Source: JAGVSV01 sp050952845 | GTDB taxonomy: Bacteria > Bacillota > Clostridia > Christensenellales > Aristaeellaceae | Direction of reading: 5' to 3' | Assembly (NCBI GenBank): GCA_050952845.1 | Contig: JBMNLP010000001.1 | Span: 930,001-994,000, forward strand | DNA length: 64,000 nucleotides | Shown here: positions 44,216 to 52,539 of the stretch, piece by piece | How positions within the stretch are numbered: the stretch's first letter is position 1 | How the letters are laid out: each line of letters opens with the position of its first letter | Program-made: the position numbers and the translations under genes | Notes under the pieces: generated by a model | Seen by the model: only the letters and a program-made list of their open reading frames with translations | Databases searched by the model: none | Told to the model about the DNA's origin: nothing

Positions 44216-45345
44216 GATATGATTCCCCCTTGTTGTTTGTTTGGTATCCAAGCCCGGGCTGCCCGGAACATGGCCACGATGTTTTCCGGCGGCACATCGC
44301 CCTGCAGGTTGTGGGCGGCTGCGAAGATGTAGCCGCCTTTGTGGGCTTCAATGTCGTCAAGCAGTTGATTTACCGCGCGGGCCACGCTCTCCGGTGTGCC
44401 GCCGGGCAGCTCTGCCTGGGTGTCCAATCCGCCGTGAAACGCAATTTTCCCGCCGTATGCGGCGCGGAGCGCTCTTGGCGCCATGTCGGGCACTGAAGGT
44501 TGAATGGGGTTTAAAATGTCCACGCCGCAGCCGATGAGGTTCGGAATCAGCCGGGCCACGTTGCCGCAGGAGTGGTGGAGGAAAGGCGCGTCGGTAAACT
44601 GTTTGGTAAAGCGGATGCGTTCTTTGAAAGCGGGCGCAATGAAATCCTGAAACATGGCAGGCGAAAGAAACAGGCTGCTTTGTGTTGCGAAGTCGTCGCC
44701 GCTTGAGGTGTAGTCAATGTAAGGGCCCAGGGCTTCGTAATAACGGCGGATCACCTTGAGCTGGTAGGTTAATACAATCTGGATAAACTTGCGCACGAAA
44801 GGTTCGTCCTCGTACATGCGCACCATGAACTCCTCGAATCCGCACATCCATAGCCCCAATTCGAACACACCGTAAACCGGGTGGGACGCGCAGACTACAT
44901 AGTCCGTCTCCTCGTGCAGGAATTTCGCCCGGTCCCGGATGGCGAGGAGTGTCGCCTCGGGGATGGAGTCCGGGTCGGGCCAGGGGTAATCGTCCAGGTC
45001 TTCGGTGGAAAGGTGTACGATGGGGGCGTTTACGATGTCCCAGTAAAGCCCGGTGTAATGGCGCTTGACGCCCCACTCATCGATGTAGGCGGTATCAGAA
45101 AGCTTTTGATAGAGGGATTTGGGTGGGCACAGGATGTCGCCCACGCCGCGGGTGTCGATATCGAGCGCTTCAAGCAATGCCTCCCGGGGATCGGGCGCAT
45201 CAGCAATGCCCAGATGCGCTGTCAGCGCGCGCTCCGCTTCCGGCGAAAGGCCGGACAGTGGGCAGCCGGCGAGGTCCAGAATCAGGCGGTCCACGTGCTC
45301 ACCTCGAACAGCCCGGCGGAAAGCCTCCCTGCGCAACGTGCTCAC
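44197..45345 (-). CDS. URO-D/MtaA-family protein (copy 2)
   Basis: 382 residues, same superfamily as 40857-41894 but clearly diverged. The YTSSGDDFATQSSLFLSP segment (about residue 225) and PFLHHSCGNVARLIPNLI with an H-x-C pair near residue 260 match URO-D-like methyltransferases, as does HGGLDTQAELPGGTPE. Translation starts at GTG 45345, which overlaps the ROK gene stop (GTGA), with GGGGAG about 11 bp upstream. Two members of this family around one GH2 gene is unusual and suggests they act on the same glycoside or its product. The reaction is unknown. Confidence 0.82.
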   Translation of the reverse strand: MSTLRREAFRRAVRGEHVDRLILDLAGCPLSGLSPEAERALTAHLGIADAPDPREALLEALDIDTRGVGDILCPPKSLYQKLSDTAYIDEWGVKRHYTGLYWDIVNAPIVHLSTEDLDDYPWPDPDSIPEATLLAIRDRAKFLHEETDYVVCASHPVYGVFELGLWMCGFEEFMVRMYEDEPFVRKFIQIVLTYQLKVIRRYYEALGPYIDYTSSGDDFATQSSLFLSPAMFQDFIAPAFKERIRFTKQFTDAPFLHHSCGNVARLIPNLIGCGVDILNPIQPSVPDMAPRALRAAYGGKIAFHGGLDTQAELPGGTPESVARAVNQLLDDIEAHKGGYIFAAAHNLQGDVPPENIVAMFRAARAWIPNKQQGGIISCGRSH

Positions 45346-46571
45346 AACGCTTTGCTCCCCTTTTTCTCAGTCTCCGCGCTGATGGGGCTGGAGAGGAACA
45401 TATCCACGACCAGAGAAGTTGCTGCCTGCATCGCCAGATACTCGCTGGAGGGTTTGACCACGATTTTTGTGCGGCTCAGGATCTTTTCGGACAGGCGGCT
45501 TTTCACCGTGCGCTCGAGCACAGACTGCATCAACTCGTCATATTCAGCCAGGCTGTCCGTGACCACCACGATGTCCGGGTTTAAAAGGTTGATGACGTTT
45601 ACAATGCCGTAGCCCAGGTAAGTCGCAGCTTCGGAGAAAAGCTGCGTGGACAGCGCGTCGCCCTCGCGCGCAGCCTTAATTATTTCTCGGTAGTCAGGTG
45701 TGGAGCCATAAAGCGGGTGCTCCGGATGATTTTCCAGCGCCTCAGCCATGCGCTTTTCCAGCACCAGCGTGGAGCAGTACTTCTCCAGGCAGCCGAAATT
45801 GCCGCAGTCGCAGCGGGGACCGTGCACATTCAGCGACATGTGCCCCATCTCGCCCGCGCAGCCCAGTGCGCCCCGGATGGGCCGCCCGCCATCCACAATG
45901 CCCGCGCCTACGCCCTGCCCGGCCAGCACCGTGACCATCAGCCGGAAGTCTGCGCTGTCCCGTTCCCACCACTCGGAGATTGCGAAACACACACCATCGT
46001 GCTCAAGAAGCACCGGGATGCCGAACGCCTCAAAGAGTTCTTTTTTGATGGAGATGTTCTCCCAGCCGGGGAAGGCGCTCATATAGGCGATTTTGTCCTC
46101 GTCGTAGATGAGCGGTCCAGGCACCGCCAGGCCGATGCCCAGCACCTTGCGCCCGTCACCTTTTTTCAGCAGCTTTTCGATGATGTCCTTCATCAGCGCC
46201 ATTGCGTCCTGCGGCGTGGAGTTTTCCGGGATCAGCCGCCGCTCGTCGGCGTAGAGCTCGCCCCCCACGTCGAACAGGCCGCCGTGCACGTCCTTTCGGG
46301 TAAGACGAATGCCTATGCAGAGGTAGTGATCCATGCAAAGAGAGATCCCGATGGACCGCCGCCCCTTGGCGCCTTCGATCAGCCCGACCTCCTTGACCAC
46401 GCCCGCATCAATCAGCTGCTGCGTGATGCCGGTGATGGAAGCCTTGGTTAATCCGCTGAGCTTGGCCACTTCCGCCCGGGAGCATACCCCCAGCTTATGG
46501 ATCAGCCGCATCACCAGCGATCGATTGAGCTTTTGCAGATCGTCCTGATTTTTGCCTTGCTTGTCTGTCAT
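45342..46571 (-). CDS. ROK-family transcriptional regulator (NagC/XylR type)
   Basis: About 409 residues. An N-terminal winged helix (LVMRLIHKLGVCSRAEVAKL ... TKASITGITQQLIDAG) is joined to a ROK sugar-kinase-like domain with VLGIGLAVPGPL, LLEHDGVCFAISEWW, the LAGQGVGAGIVDGG glycine loop and the zinc motif CDCGNFGCLEKYCS. It senses a sugar or sugar phosphate and represses or activates the operon it heads. AAGGA lies 7 bp before ATG 46571; ATG 46574 and GTG 46586 are alternatives. It is first in an operon with URO-D, GH2 and URO-D genes, all overlapping or within 11 bp. Promoter and a palindromic operator candidate lie directly upstream. Confidence 0.92.
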   Translation of the reverse strand: MTDKQGKNQDDLQKLNRSLVMRLIHKLGVCSRAEVAKLSGLTKASITGITQQLIDAGVVKEVGLIEGAKGRRSIGISLCMDHYLCIGIRLTRKDVHGGLFDVGGELYADERRLIPENSTPQDAMALMKDIIEKLLKKGDGRKVLGIGLAVPGPLIYDEDKIAYMSAFPGWENISIKKELFEAFGIPVLLEHDGVCFAISEWWERDSADFRLMVTVLAGQGVGAGIVDGGRPIRGALGCAGEMGHMSLNVHGPRCDCGNFGCLEKYCSTLVLEKRMAEALENHPEHPLYGSTPDYREIIKAAREGDALSTQLFSEAATYLGYGIVNVINLLNPDIVVVTDSLAEYDELMQSVLERTVKSRLSEKILSRTKIVVKPSSEYLAMQAATSLVVDMFLSSPISAETEKKGSKAL

Positions 46572-46617
46572 CATGCCATCCTTCACGCCGTTACTTCTTG
46601 GTTACTCGGCTAATTAC

Positions 46618-46630
46618 TTAAATCATTTAA
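46618..46630. promoter_or_regulatory. palindrome TTAAAT-C-ATTTAA, candidate ROK operator
   Basis: A perfect 13-bp palindrome just downstream of the minus-strand -10 (46641-46646), so it would overlap the transcription start. AT-rich TTAA-based palindromes are usual for NagC/XylR regulators; autoregulation is inferred. Confidence 0.5.
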
Positions 46631-46640
46631 CTTTAAGCTG

Positions 46641-46669
46641 AGTGTACCATATACATTGCTGCATTGCAA
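46641..46669 (-). promoter_or_regulatory. promoter of the ROK/URO-D/GH2 operon
   Basis: On the minus strand, TTGCAA (46664-46669) and TACACT (46641-46646) are separated by 17 bp. Confidence 0.65.
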
Positions 46670-46770
46670 TGGTATTTTGAAATAAATCGTGGTAGCCCCG
46701 GTTTCCCTAACCTTGTCTGAAACCGGCTGCTCATCGCGGGTTGTTGATAATGATGAGAAGACTGCTGTGT

Positions 46771-46799
46771 TTGACGCATGTCGGGGCTGCAAGTATAAT
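46771..46799 (+). promoter_or_regulatory. promoter of the DUF5711-CvpA-oxidoreductase run
   Basis: TTGACG at 46771-46776, a 17-bp spacer and TATAAT at 46794-46799. It lies downstream of the longest open frame start at 46689, which rules out that start and supports ATG 46836. Confidence 0.8.
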
Positions 46800-46835
46800 A
46801 AAAACCGTGCGCAGATGGCGTGGGCGGAGGGATGG

Positions 46836-47942
46836 ATGGAGCATTTTTCGGCAGGGCAACGGAGCAAGGCGCGTTTGGCGGTTGTCATCGCGGCCATTGT
46901 AATCGTTGCGCTGCTGATTCTGTACCTTGCGGGCGTATTTGGTGGCGGGGTGCGCAGGATGACGGCGAAAAAGCTGCGTTGTGTTGCATCCCAGCAGGTG
47001 ACGCCGTTCCACGATAGAATCCTCTACTACGATGGCGCGACCATTTTCTGCTTGAACGCCAACGGCGGCGAGCTGTGGAAGTACATGGTGGGCAGCGGCG
47101 CCAGCTTTTCGGTCAGCGACAACCTGGTGACGGTGTGGGTGGGTGAGCACCTTCATATCCTCGACCGCAATGGCCGCGTCACCTACAACGACAGGCTGAC
47201 CGACAGCATTCAGTTTGCCCGTGCGGGGTCGCAGTATGTAGCCGCAGCTATCGGTGACACCGTCAGCCCCACCCTGATCGTCAAGGACATCAATGGCCTG
47301 GCGGTCGATTCCGAGTCCGTCGCCTACGAGGACAAGGTGATCCTGGACATGGGCTTTTTTGAAAATGGCGAATACCTGTGGACGACGGCGCTGGATGTGT
47401 TCGGTGTGGCGCCGCTGACGGTGATTAACATGTACCGGGTGGGCGCCATGAACACAGGCGAGGTCGAACTGGGGGAAGAGATCACCTACGATGTTCTCTA
47501 CTCGGGCAGCAGGCTGCATGTTGTCAACACGCGCGAGGTTAGCCAGTATGACTACCGCGGCACGCTGTACCCCAACTCCTCCCGGCTGGTGTACGGATGG
47601 CAGCTGATTGACGCATACGAAGGCGGCGGGGACGTGGCGATGCTGTTTGCGCCGGTGCTGCAAACATCGGATGAGCGGCGCATCACCGAGTTGCGCCTGA
47701 TCTCTCAGCGCCGCGACAGCCGCTACACCCTGCCCGACACCTGTGTGGGGGCAGGGCTTCGGGGCAACTCGCTGTTTGCGTTTTCGGGCGATACCTTCTA
47801 CCGGGCCGACATCGCGTCCCAGCGGTTTTCTGCCATCAAGCTGCCCATCAAGGAAACGGTGACCGGGTATATCGGCAAGCTCGCCAATGGCGTTGCATTG
47901 GTGACTTGCGACAATGATGTGTATGCGTTTACGCTGCCGTAA
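46836..47942 (+). CDS. membrane-anchored beta-propeller-like protein, DUF5711-like
   Basis: About 368 residues: one N-terminal membrane helix (VVIAAIVIVALLILYLAGVF) and an extracellular part with repeated blades of the PQQ/WD type (YYDGATIFCLNANGGELWKY, HLHILDRNGRV, LFAFSGDTFYRADI). This architecture and the CvpA gene 18 bp downstream match the DUF5711 family of clostridia, whose role is not known; a cell-envelope function is likely. GGAGGG lies 4 bp before ATG 46836, and the promoter at 46771-46799 fits this start. An in-frame ATG at 46815 is an alternative. Confidence 0.75.
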   Translation: MEHFSAGQRSKARLAVVIAAIVIVALLILYLAGVFGGGVRRMTAKKLRCVASQQVTPFHDRILYYDGATIFCLNANGGELWKYMVGSGASFSVSDNLVTVWVGEHLHILDRNGRVTYNDRLTDSIQFARAGSQYVAAAIGDTVSPTLIVKDINGLAVDSESVAYEDKVILDMGFFENGEYLWTTALDVFGVAPLTVINMYRVGAMNTGEVELGEEITYDVLYSGSRLHVVNTREVSQYDYRGTLYPNSSRLVYGWQLIDAYEGGGDVAMLFAPVLQTSDERRITELRLISQRRDSRYTLPDTCVGAGLRGNSLFAFSGDTFYRADIASQRFSAIKLPIKETVTGYIGKLANGVALVTCDNDVYAFTLP

Positions 47943-47960
47943 CGAGTTCAAGGAGGGCTT

Positions 47961-48668
47961 ATGAACATCATCGACTGGCTGATTCTGCTCATCCTGGGTG
48001 TCAGCGTCGTGTATGGGTGTTACCATGGCTTTATCCAAGCCATTGCCAGCCTGGTCGGCGCGCTGGTGTCGGTGGGCATTGCGTTTTTATTCGGGCCACA
48101 GATCGCGGCTGTGCTCGGCGGCAGCATCGGCATGCGTGATCTTTTGTCCAATATCACCGATGCCGTTGTCCGTGTGGGCGACTTTGACCTTGCTTCGTCC
48201 CGGGTTGCCGGCATCGGCGCCAGCACGGTGGAGACGGTGCTCAACAGCGTTGCACTGCCCAAGCCCCTGGCAGATGTGCTGCGGGATAATCTGCTGGGCG
48301 AAACCCTGGCTGGCACAGGGATGACCACTGTCAACGACTACGTGTCCAGCACCATCGTATCGGCGGCGCTGCAGGTGATCGGCTTCCTGCTGTGCTTTGT
48401 GATGGCCTACCTGTTGTTCACGGTGTTGATCAACCTGCTGCAGCATGTGTTCCGCTTCCCCATCCTCCGTCAGTTAGACTGGCTGGCGGGCGGTGTGTTT
48501 GGTCTGGCCCGCGGTGCGCTGCTCACCTACCTGCTGCTGCTGTTGGCGCCGCTGATATCTACCGCGATGCCGCTGGAAGGGTTTGACGCGCTGCTGGAAG
48601 CCAGCGCGCTGGCGTCTTATTTCGGCAGCGACGGGTTGTTTGTGCGGATCATATCAAACATGCTATAA
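47961..48668 (+). CDS. CvpA family membrane protein
   Basis: 235 residues with four hydrophobic stretches. The N-terminus (IDWLILLILGVSVVYGCYHGF) and the later LDWLAGGVFGLARGALLTYLLL match the CvpA/colicin V production family, which in other bacteria affects envelope integrity. CAAGGAGGG precedes the ATG. It is co-directional with the DUF5711-like gene (18-bp gap) and with the flavoprotein genes (30-bp gap). Confidence 0.88.
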   Translation: MNIIDWLILLILGVSVVYGCYHGFIQAIASLVGALVSVGIAFLFGPQIAAVLGGSIGMRDLLSNITDAVVRVGDFDLASSRVAGIGASTVETVLNSVALPKPLADVLRDNLLGETLAGTGMTTVNDYVSSTIVSAALQVIGFLLCFVMAYLLFTVLINLLQHVFRFPILRQLDWLAGGVFGLARGALLTYLLLLLAPLISTAMPLEGFDALLEASALASYFGSDGLFVRIISNML

Positions 48669-48698
48669 TGCCGAAGTTTTATGGAGGGAGATCAGCCC

Positions 48699-50153
48699 AT
48701 GTATGATGCGGTGGTGATTGGCGCCGGGGTCGTTGGCTGTGCCATTGCGCAGCGCCTGGCGGAATATCAGGGGCGGTTTGCCGTTGTGGATAGGGCGGAT
48801 GATGTGTCCCAGGGGGCCAGCAAGGCTAACAGCGGCATTGTCCACACCGGTTATGACGCAGCGCCCGGCAGTAAAAAGGCGCGGATGAACGTCAGAGGCG
48901 CCAGGATGTACCCGGCGTATTGCGCTAAATTTGGCGTGTCCTATGAGCAGCCCGGTGCCCTGGTGATTGGCTTTGATGAGGAGGACCGCGCTACGCTGGA
49001 AGGCCTCCTGAAGCGGGCGGAGCAGAATGAGGTTGGTGGCTGCAGCATCATAGAGCGCGAGAAAATCCTCGCTATGGAGCCATCTTTGAACCCCGAGGTA
49101 CTCTGCGCGCTGTATGTGCCAGACAGTGGGTTGGTCAGCCCCTATGAGCTTACCTGCGCGCTGGCTGACAGCGCGGCGGAGAACGGCGTCGACTTTTTGT
49201 TGAACTGCGCTGTGACCGGGCTGTCGCGTCAGGACGGGCACTGGCTGGTGAAAACCGGCAGGGACATGCTGGAGGCCCGCGCTGTCATCAACTGCGCCGG
49301 CACGGGCGGGGGCGATCTGCACAACATGATATCCACCAGAAAGGTCACCATCATCCCGCGCCGCGGGCAGTATTATCTGCTGGACCACGAGGTGCCGCTG
49401 CGCTTCAACATGACCATTTTCCAGGTGCCTACCAAAATGGGCAAGGGCGTGCTGGTTACGCCCACCACGCACGGCAACCTGTTGATCGGCCCCACAGCCG
49501 AGGATATCCCCGACAAGGATGACACTGCCACCACCCGCGACGGGCTCGCTGAAGCGCTGGTCAAGGCGCGTCTGTCCTGGCCTGGACTGGGTACCCGCAC
49601 AGTGATCACTACGTTTTCCGGCATTCGCGCCCATGAGAAGGGCGGCGATTTCATCATAGGTGCCGTAGAGGGTGCGCCTGACGGCGCCTTTGAAGCCATT
49701 GGCATTGAAAGCCCCGGGCTGACCGCAGCGCCTGCCATCGGCGAGGAGGTGGGGGACCAGGTGGCGCGCTGGCTGCAGCTGGACAGCAACCCGGCTTATA
49801 AGCAGCCCACGCCGCTGCCCAAGCCGTTTAACCTGATGTCGCCGGAGGAGCGCATCAGGGCGTTTGACAACAACCCTGACTATGGGCGCATCGTATGCCG
49901 CTGTGAACGGGTGACCGAGGCGGAGGTGCGCCACGCCATTAGGCGTCCCGTCGGGGCTAAAAGCGTCGATGGCGTCAAGCGCAGAACGCGCGCGGGCATG
50001 GGCCGGTGCCAGGGCGGTTTTTGCAGCCCAAGGGTTATGCAAATTCTCGCCGAGGAGCTGGGCGTACACCCCACCCAGGTGACCAAGTCGGGCGTGGGCA
50101 GTGCCATCCTGACAGGCGCCTTAGGCATACAGGAGGAAAAGGCTGATGGTTGA
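48699..50153 (+). CDS. GlpA-like FAD oxidoreductase with BFD-type [2Fe-2S] tail
   Basis: 484 residues. An N-terminal Rossmann motif (VVIGAGVVGCAIAQRL), the DAO/glycerol-3-phosphate-dehydrogenase fold with SKANSGIVHTGYDA, and a C-terminal BFD-like domain with four cysteines (VCRCERV and GRCQGGFCSP). This is the anaerobic GlpA-like class of Firmicutes, expected to oxidise glycerol-3-phosphate or a related hydroxyacid. GGAGGGAG supports ATG 48699 rather than 48681. It overlaps the next flavoprotein gene by 8 bp and probably forms a complex with it. Usual companions, a glycerol kinase and a DUF1667 subunit, are not next to it. Confidence 0.88.
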   Translation: MYDAVVIGAGVVGCAIAQRLAEYQGRFAVVDRADDVSQGASKANSGIVHTGYDAAPGSKKARMNVRGARMYPAYCAKFGVSYEQPGALVIGFDEEDRATLEGLLKRAEQNEVGGCSIIEREKILAMEPSLNPEVLCALYVPDSGLVSPYELTCALADSAAENGVDFLLNCAVTGLSRQDGHWLVKTGRDMLEARAVINCAGTGGGDLHNMISTRKVTIIPRRGQYYLLDHEVPLRFNMTIFQVPTKMGKGVLVTPTTHGNLLIGPTAEDIPDKDDTATTRDGLAEALVKARLSWPGLGTRTVITTFSGIRAHEKGGDFIIGAVEGAPDGAFEAIGIESPGLTAAPAIGEEVGDQVARWLQLDSNPAYKQPTPLPKPFNLMSPEERIRAFDNNPDYGRIVCRCERVTEAEVRHAIRRPVGAKSVDGVKRRTRAGMGRCQGGFCSPRVMQILAEELGVHPTQVTKSGVGSAILTGALGIQEEKADG

Positions 50154-51432
50154 CCGGGAAATAGCCGTCGATATTCTGATCGTTGGCGCAGGGCCGGCAG
50201 GTCTGGCGGCTGCCATTGCGGCCCGGCAGGCTGGAGTGCGCGACCTGGTCGTGCTGGAGCGCGAGGACACGCAGGGCGGCATCCTGCAACAATGCATCCA
50301 CAACGGCTTTGGTCTCCATCGTTTTAAGACAGAATTGACCGGGCCCGAGTATGCCCAGCGCGACATCGACACAGCCAGGGCGCTGTCCATCGATGTGCGC
50401 ACAGGCGTCACGGTGCTGGATGTCGGCGCTGACAAGCGCGTCACCGCCATCAGCCGCGAGTATGGCTTGCAGGTGTTCAGAGCCAAGGCGGTCATCCTGG
50501 CGATGGGTTGCCGTGAGCGGCCGCGCGGCGCGCTGGCGATTCCCGGCACCCGGTGCGCGGGCGTCTTCAGTGCCGGAACAGCGCAAAAGTTTGTCAACCT
50601 GGAGGGCTTTATGCCTGGTTACCGCGTGGTGATCCTGGGCAGCGGCGACATTGGGCTGATCATGGCGCGGCGGATGACGCTGCAGGGCGCCAAGGTGTTG
50701 GCTTGTGTGGAACTGATGCCCTATTCCGGCGGGCTTAACCGCAACATCGTGCAGTGTCTGCACGACTATGGCATTCCGCTGTACCTGTCTCATACTGTGG
50801 TGGATATACAGGGGCGAGGCCGCCTTACCGGCGTCACGGTGGCCGAGGTGGATGCGCAGCATCAACCCATCCCCGGTACCGAGAAGCCGTTTGCATGCGA
50901 TACGCTGCTGCTGTCCGTCGGGCTGATTCCGGAAAATGAGCTGTCGCTGGGCGCCGGCGTCAAGTTGTCCCCAGCCACAGGCGGGGCTTATGTGGACAAC
51001 AGCTTTCAGACCAGTGTGGACGGCGTCTTTGCCTGCGGCAATGTGCTGCATGTGCATGATTTAGTGGACTATGTCAGCGAAGAAAGCGCCCTGTGCGGGC
51101 GCGCGGCAGCGCTGTATGTGCAGCAGGGCGGGCTGCAGGGGCGCGCAATCCGTGTACTGGATGGGCCGGGCGTGCGCGGCGCGGTACCGCAGCGGATCAT
51201 GATGCCGCCGCAAGGCGATCCCGAGCCGCTGGACATCATGTTCCGGCCCACCCAGGTGTTTTCCGGGCATTGGCTTACCGTAAAAACCGATAACCAGGTT
51301 CTGCTGTCCCAACGGAAGATGATCTTAACGCCCGGAGAAATGGCTGTGACCCGCCTGAAAGCGGACATGCTGTGCATGTGCCGGGGTGCGGAAGAGATCA
51401 CGCTGATGATTACACCGGAAAAACAAACGTAG
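50146..51432 (+). CDS. NAD(P)/FAD-dependent oxidoreductase, partner of the GlpA-like protein
   Basis: 428 residues with two dinucleotide-binding motifs: ILIVGAGPAGLAAAIAARQ at the N-terminus and VVILGSGDIGLIMARRM near residue 165. The pyridine-nucleotide-disulphide reductase-type FAD end is DGVFACGNVLHVHDLVDYV. GGILQQCIHNGFG resembles sarcosine-oxidase-alpha/GlpB-like relatives. It is translationally coupled to the GlpA-like gene and should pass electrons between that flavin/iron-sulphur centre and NAD(P). AGGAGG precedes the ATG. A hairpin follows the stop, and the next gene converges. Confidence 0.87.
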   Translation: MVDREIAVDILIVGAGPAGLAAAIAARQAGVRDLVVLEREDTQGGILQQCIHNGFGLHRFKTELTGPEYAQRDIDTARALSIDVRTGVTVLDVGADKRVTAISREYGLQVFRAKAVILAMGCRERPRGALAIPGTRCAGVFSAGTAQKFVNLEGFMPGYRVVILGSGDIGLIMARRMTLQGAKVLACVELMPYSGGLNRNIVQCLHDYGIPLYLSHTVVDIQGRGRLTGVTVAEVDAQHQPIPGTEKPFACDTLLLSVGLIPENELSLGAGVKLSPATGGAYVDNSFQTSVDGVFACGNVLHVHDLVDYVSEESALCGRAAALYVQQGGLQGRAIRVLDGPGVRGAVPQRIMMPPQGDPEPLDIMFRPTQVFSGHWLTVKTDNQVLLSQRKMILTPGEMAVTRLKADMLCMCRGAEEITLMITPEKQT

Positions 51433-51454
51433 AGCTTATGCTAAGCTACAACAC

Positions 51455-51485
51455 CACAGCCTCCGTACATACTGCGGAGGCTGTG
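51455..51485. terminator. hairpin between convergent oxidoreductase and galE genes
   Basis: A perfect 11-bp stem CACAGCCTCCG/CGGAGGCTGTG (51455-51465 with 51475-51485), a 9-nt loop, followed by TGGCGGTTTT. Confidence 0.7.
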
Positions 51486-51507
51486 TGGCGGTTTTGGGGC
51501 AAGTAGG

Positions 51508-52539
51508 CTATTCTTCAGTTTGAGCATCCCCTGCGTACCCGTTCGGGTTGTTCGATTGCCAGCGCCAGGAATCGCGGCACATGTCGTTCAGCGTCTTCTG
51601 GGCTGTCCATTGCAGAACGGCTTTGGCTTTGTCAGGGTTGGCATACACCGTTGCGGCGTCGCCCGGCCGCCTGGGGGCGATGACATAGGGCACTTTGACG
51701 CGGTTGACTTTTTCAAAGGCATGCACGATGTCCAGCACGCTGTATCCGGTGCCGGTGCCTAAGTTGAATGCCTCAGCACCCGTGTGTTTCATGGCATAGC
51801 GCATGGCGGCGATATGGCCCTGCGCCAGGTCGTCTACGTGGATGTAGTCGCGCACGCCGGTGCCGTCGGGGGTGTCATAGTCGTCTCCGAACACCTGCAG
51901 CACCTTCTGCCGCCCTAATGCCGTCTGCGTAATGAAGGGAACCAGGTTGTTGGGTATGCCTTCCGGGTCCTCACCGATCATGCCGCTTTCGTCGGCACCG
52001 ATGGGGTTGAAGTAGCGCAGCAGCACGGCAGAAAATCCGGGTGTTGCGCAGGCGGTGTCGCGGAGGATTTGCTCGCACATGTACTTGGTCCACCCATAGG
52101 GGTTGATGCAGCCCAGCGGCGCATCCTCATTTACCGGCATGGGCGAATCTGCCAGATACACTGTTGCAGAGGAGGAGAAGATGAGGCGCATGACCCCGTG
52201 CTTTATCATGGCTTTGCTGAGCGAAATGGTGCTCAGCAGGTTGTTGGCATAGTAGTCAAGCGGCTTATCAACCGATTCTCCCACTGCCTTGAGCCCGGCA
52301 AAATGAATGACACAGTCGAATGAATGCGCCTGGAAAACCTTGTCCAGCAGCGCTTCGTCACAGACATCGCCCTCATAAAACGGAAAGCGCCTGCCGGCAA
52401 GCGCCATCACCCGCTCGACGGCTTCATAGTGGCTGTTGATGAGGTTGTCGATGATGGCGATGTCCATGTCCGCCTTCAGTAGCGCCAGGCAGGTATGGGA
52501 CCCGATGTAGCCGGCGCCGCCCGTTACCAGCACGTTCAT
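51508..52539 (-). CDS. galE: UDP-glucose 4-epimerase
   Basis: 343 residues of the extended short-chain dehydrogenase family. It interconverts UDP-galactose and UDP-glucose (possibly also the N-acetyl forms). NAD-binding VTGGAGYIGSH at the N-terminus, SSSATVY and catalytic Tyr-Lys in NPYGWTKYMCEQIL (near residue 148) are present, together with the family ending APRRPGDAATVYANPDKA. Its ATG overlaps the stop of the upstream kinase-like gene by 4 bp. With that gene it matches part of the galacto-N-biose/lacto-N-biose route, in which GalE recycles UDP-sugars. Confidence 0.95.
   Translation of the reverse strand: MNVLVTGGAGYIGSHTCLALLKADMDIAIIDNLINSHYEAVERVMALAGRRFPFYEGDVCDEALLDKVFQAHSFDCVIHFAGLKAVGESVDKPLDYYANNLLSTISLSKAMIKHGVMRLIFSSSATVYLADSPMPVNEDAPLGCINPYGWTKYMCEQILRDTACATPGFSAVLLRYFNPIGADESGMIGEDPEGIPNNLVPFITQTALGRQKVLQVFGDDYDTPDGTGVRDYIHVDDLAQGHIAAMRYAMKHTGAEAFNLGTGTGYSVLDIVHAFEKVNRVKVPYVIAPRRPGDAATVYANPDKAKAVLQWTAQKTLNDMCRDSWRWQSNNPNGYAGDAQTEE

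Noticed and set aside
46689..46835. N-terminal extension of the DUF5711-like gene
   Set aside because: The extension lies upstream of and across the TTGACG-17-TATAAT promoter and would add non-homologous residues before the membrane helix.
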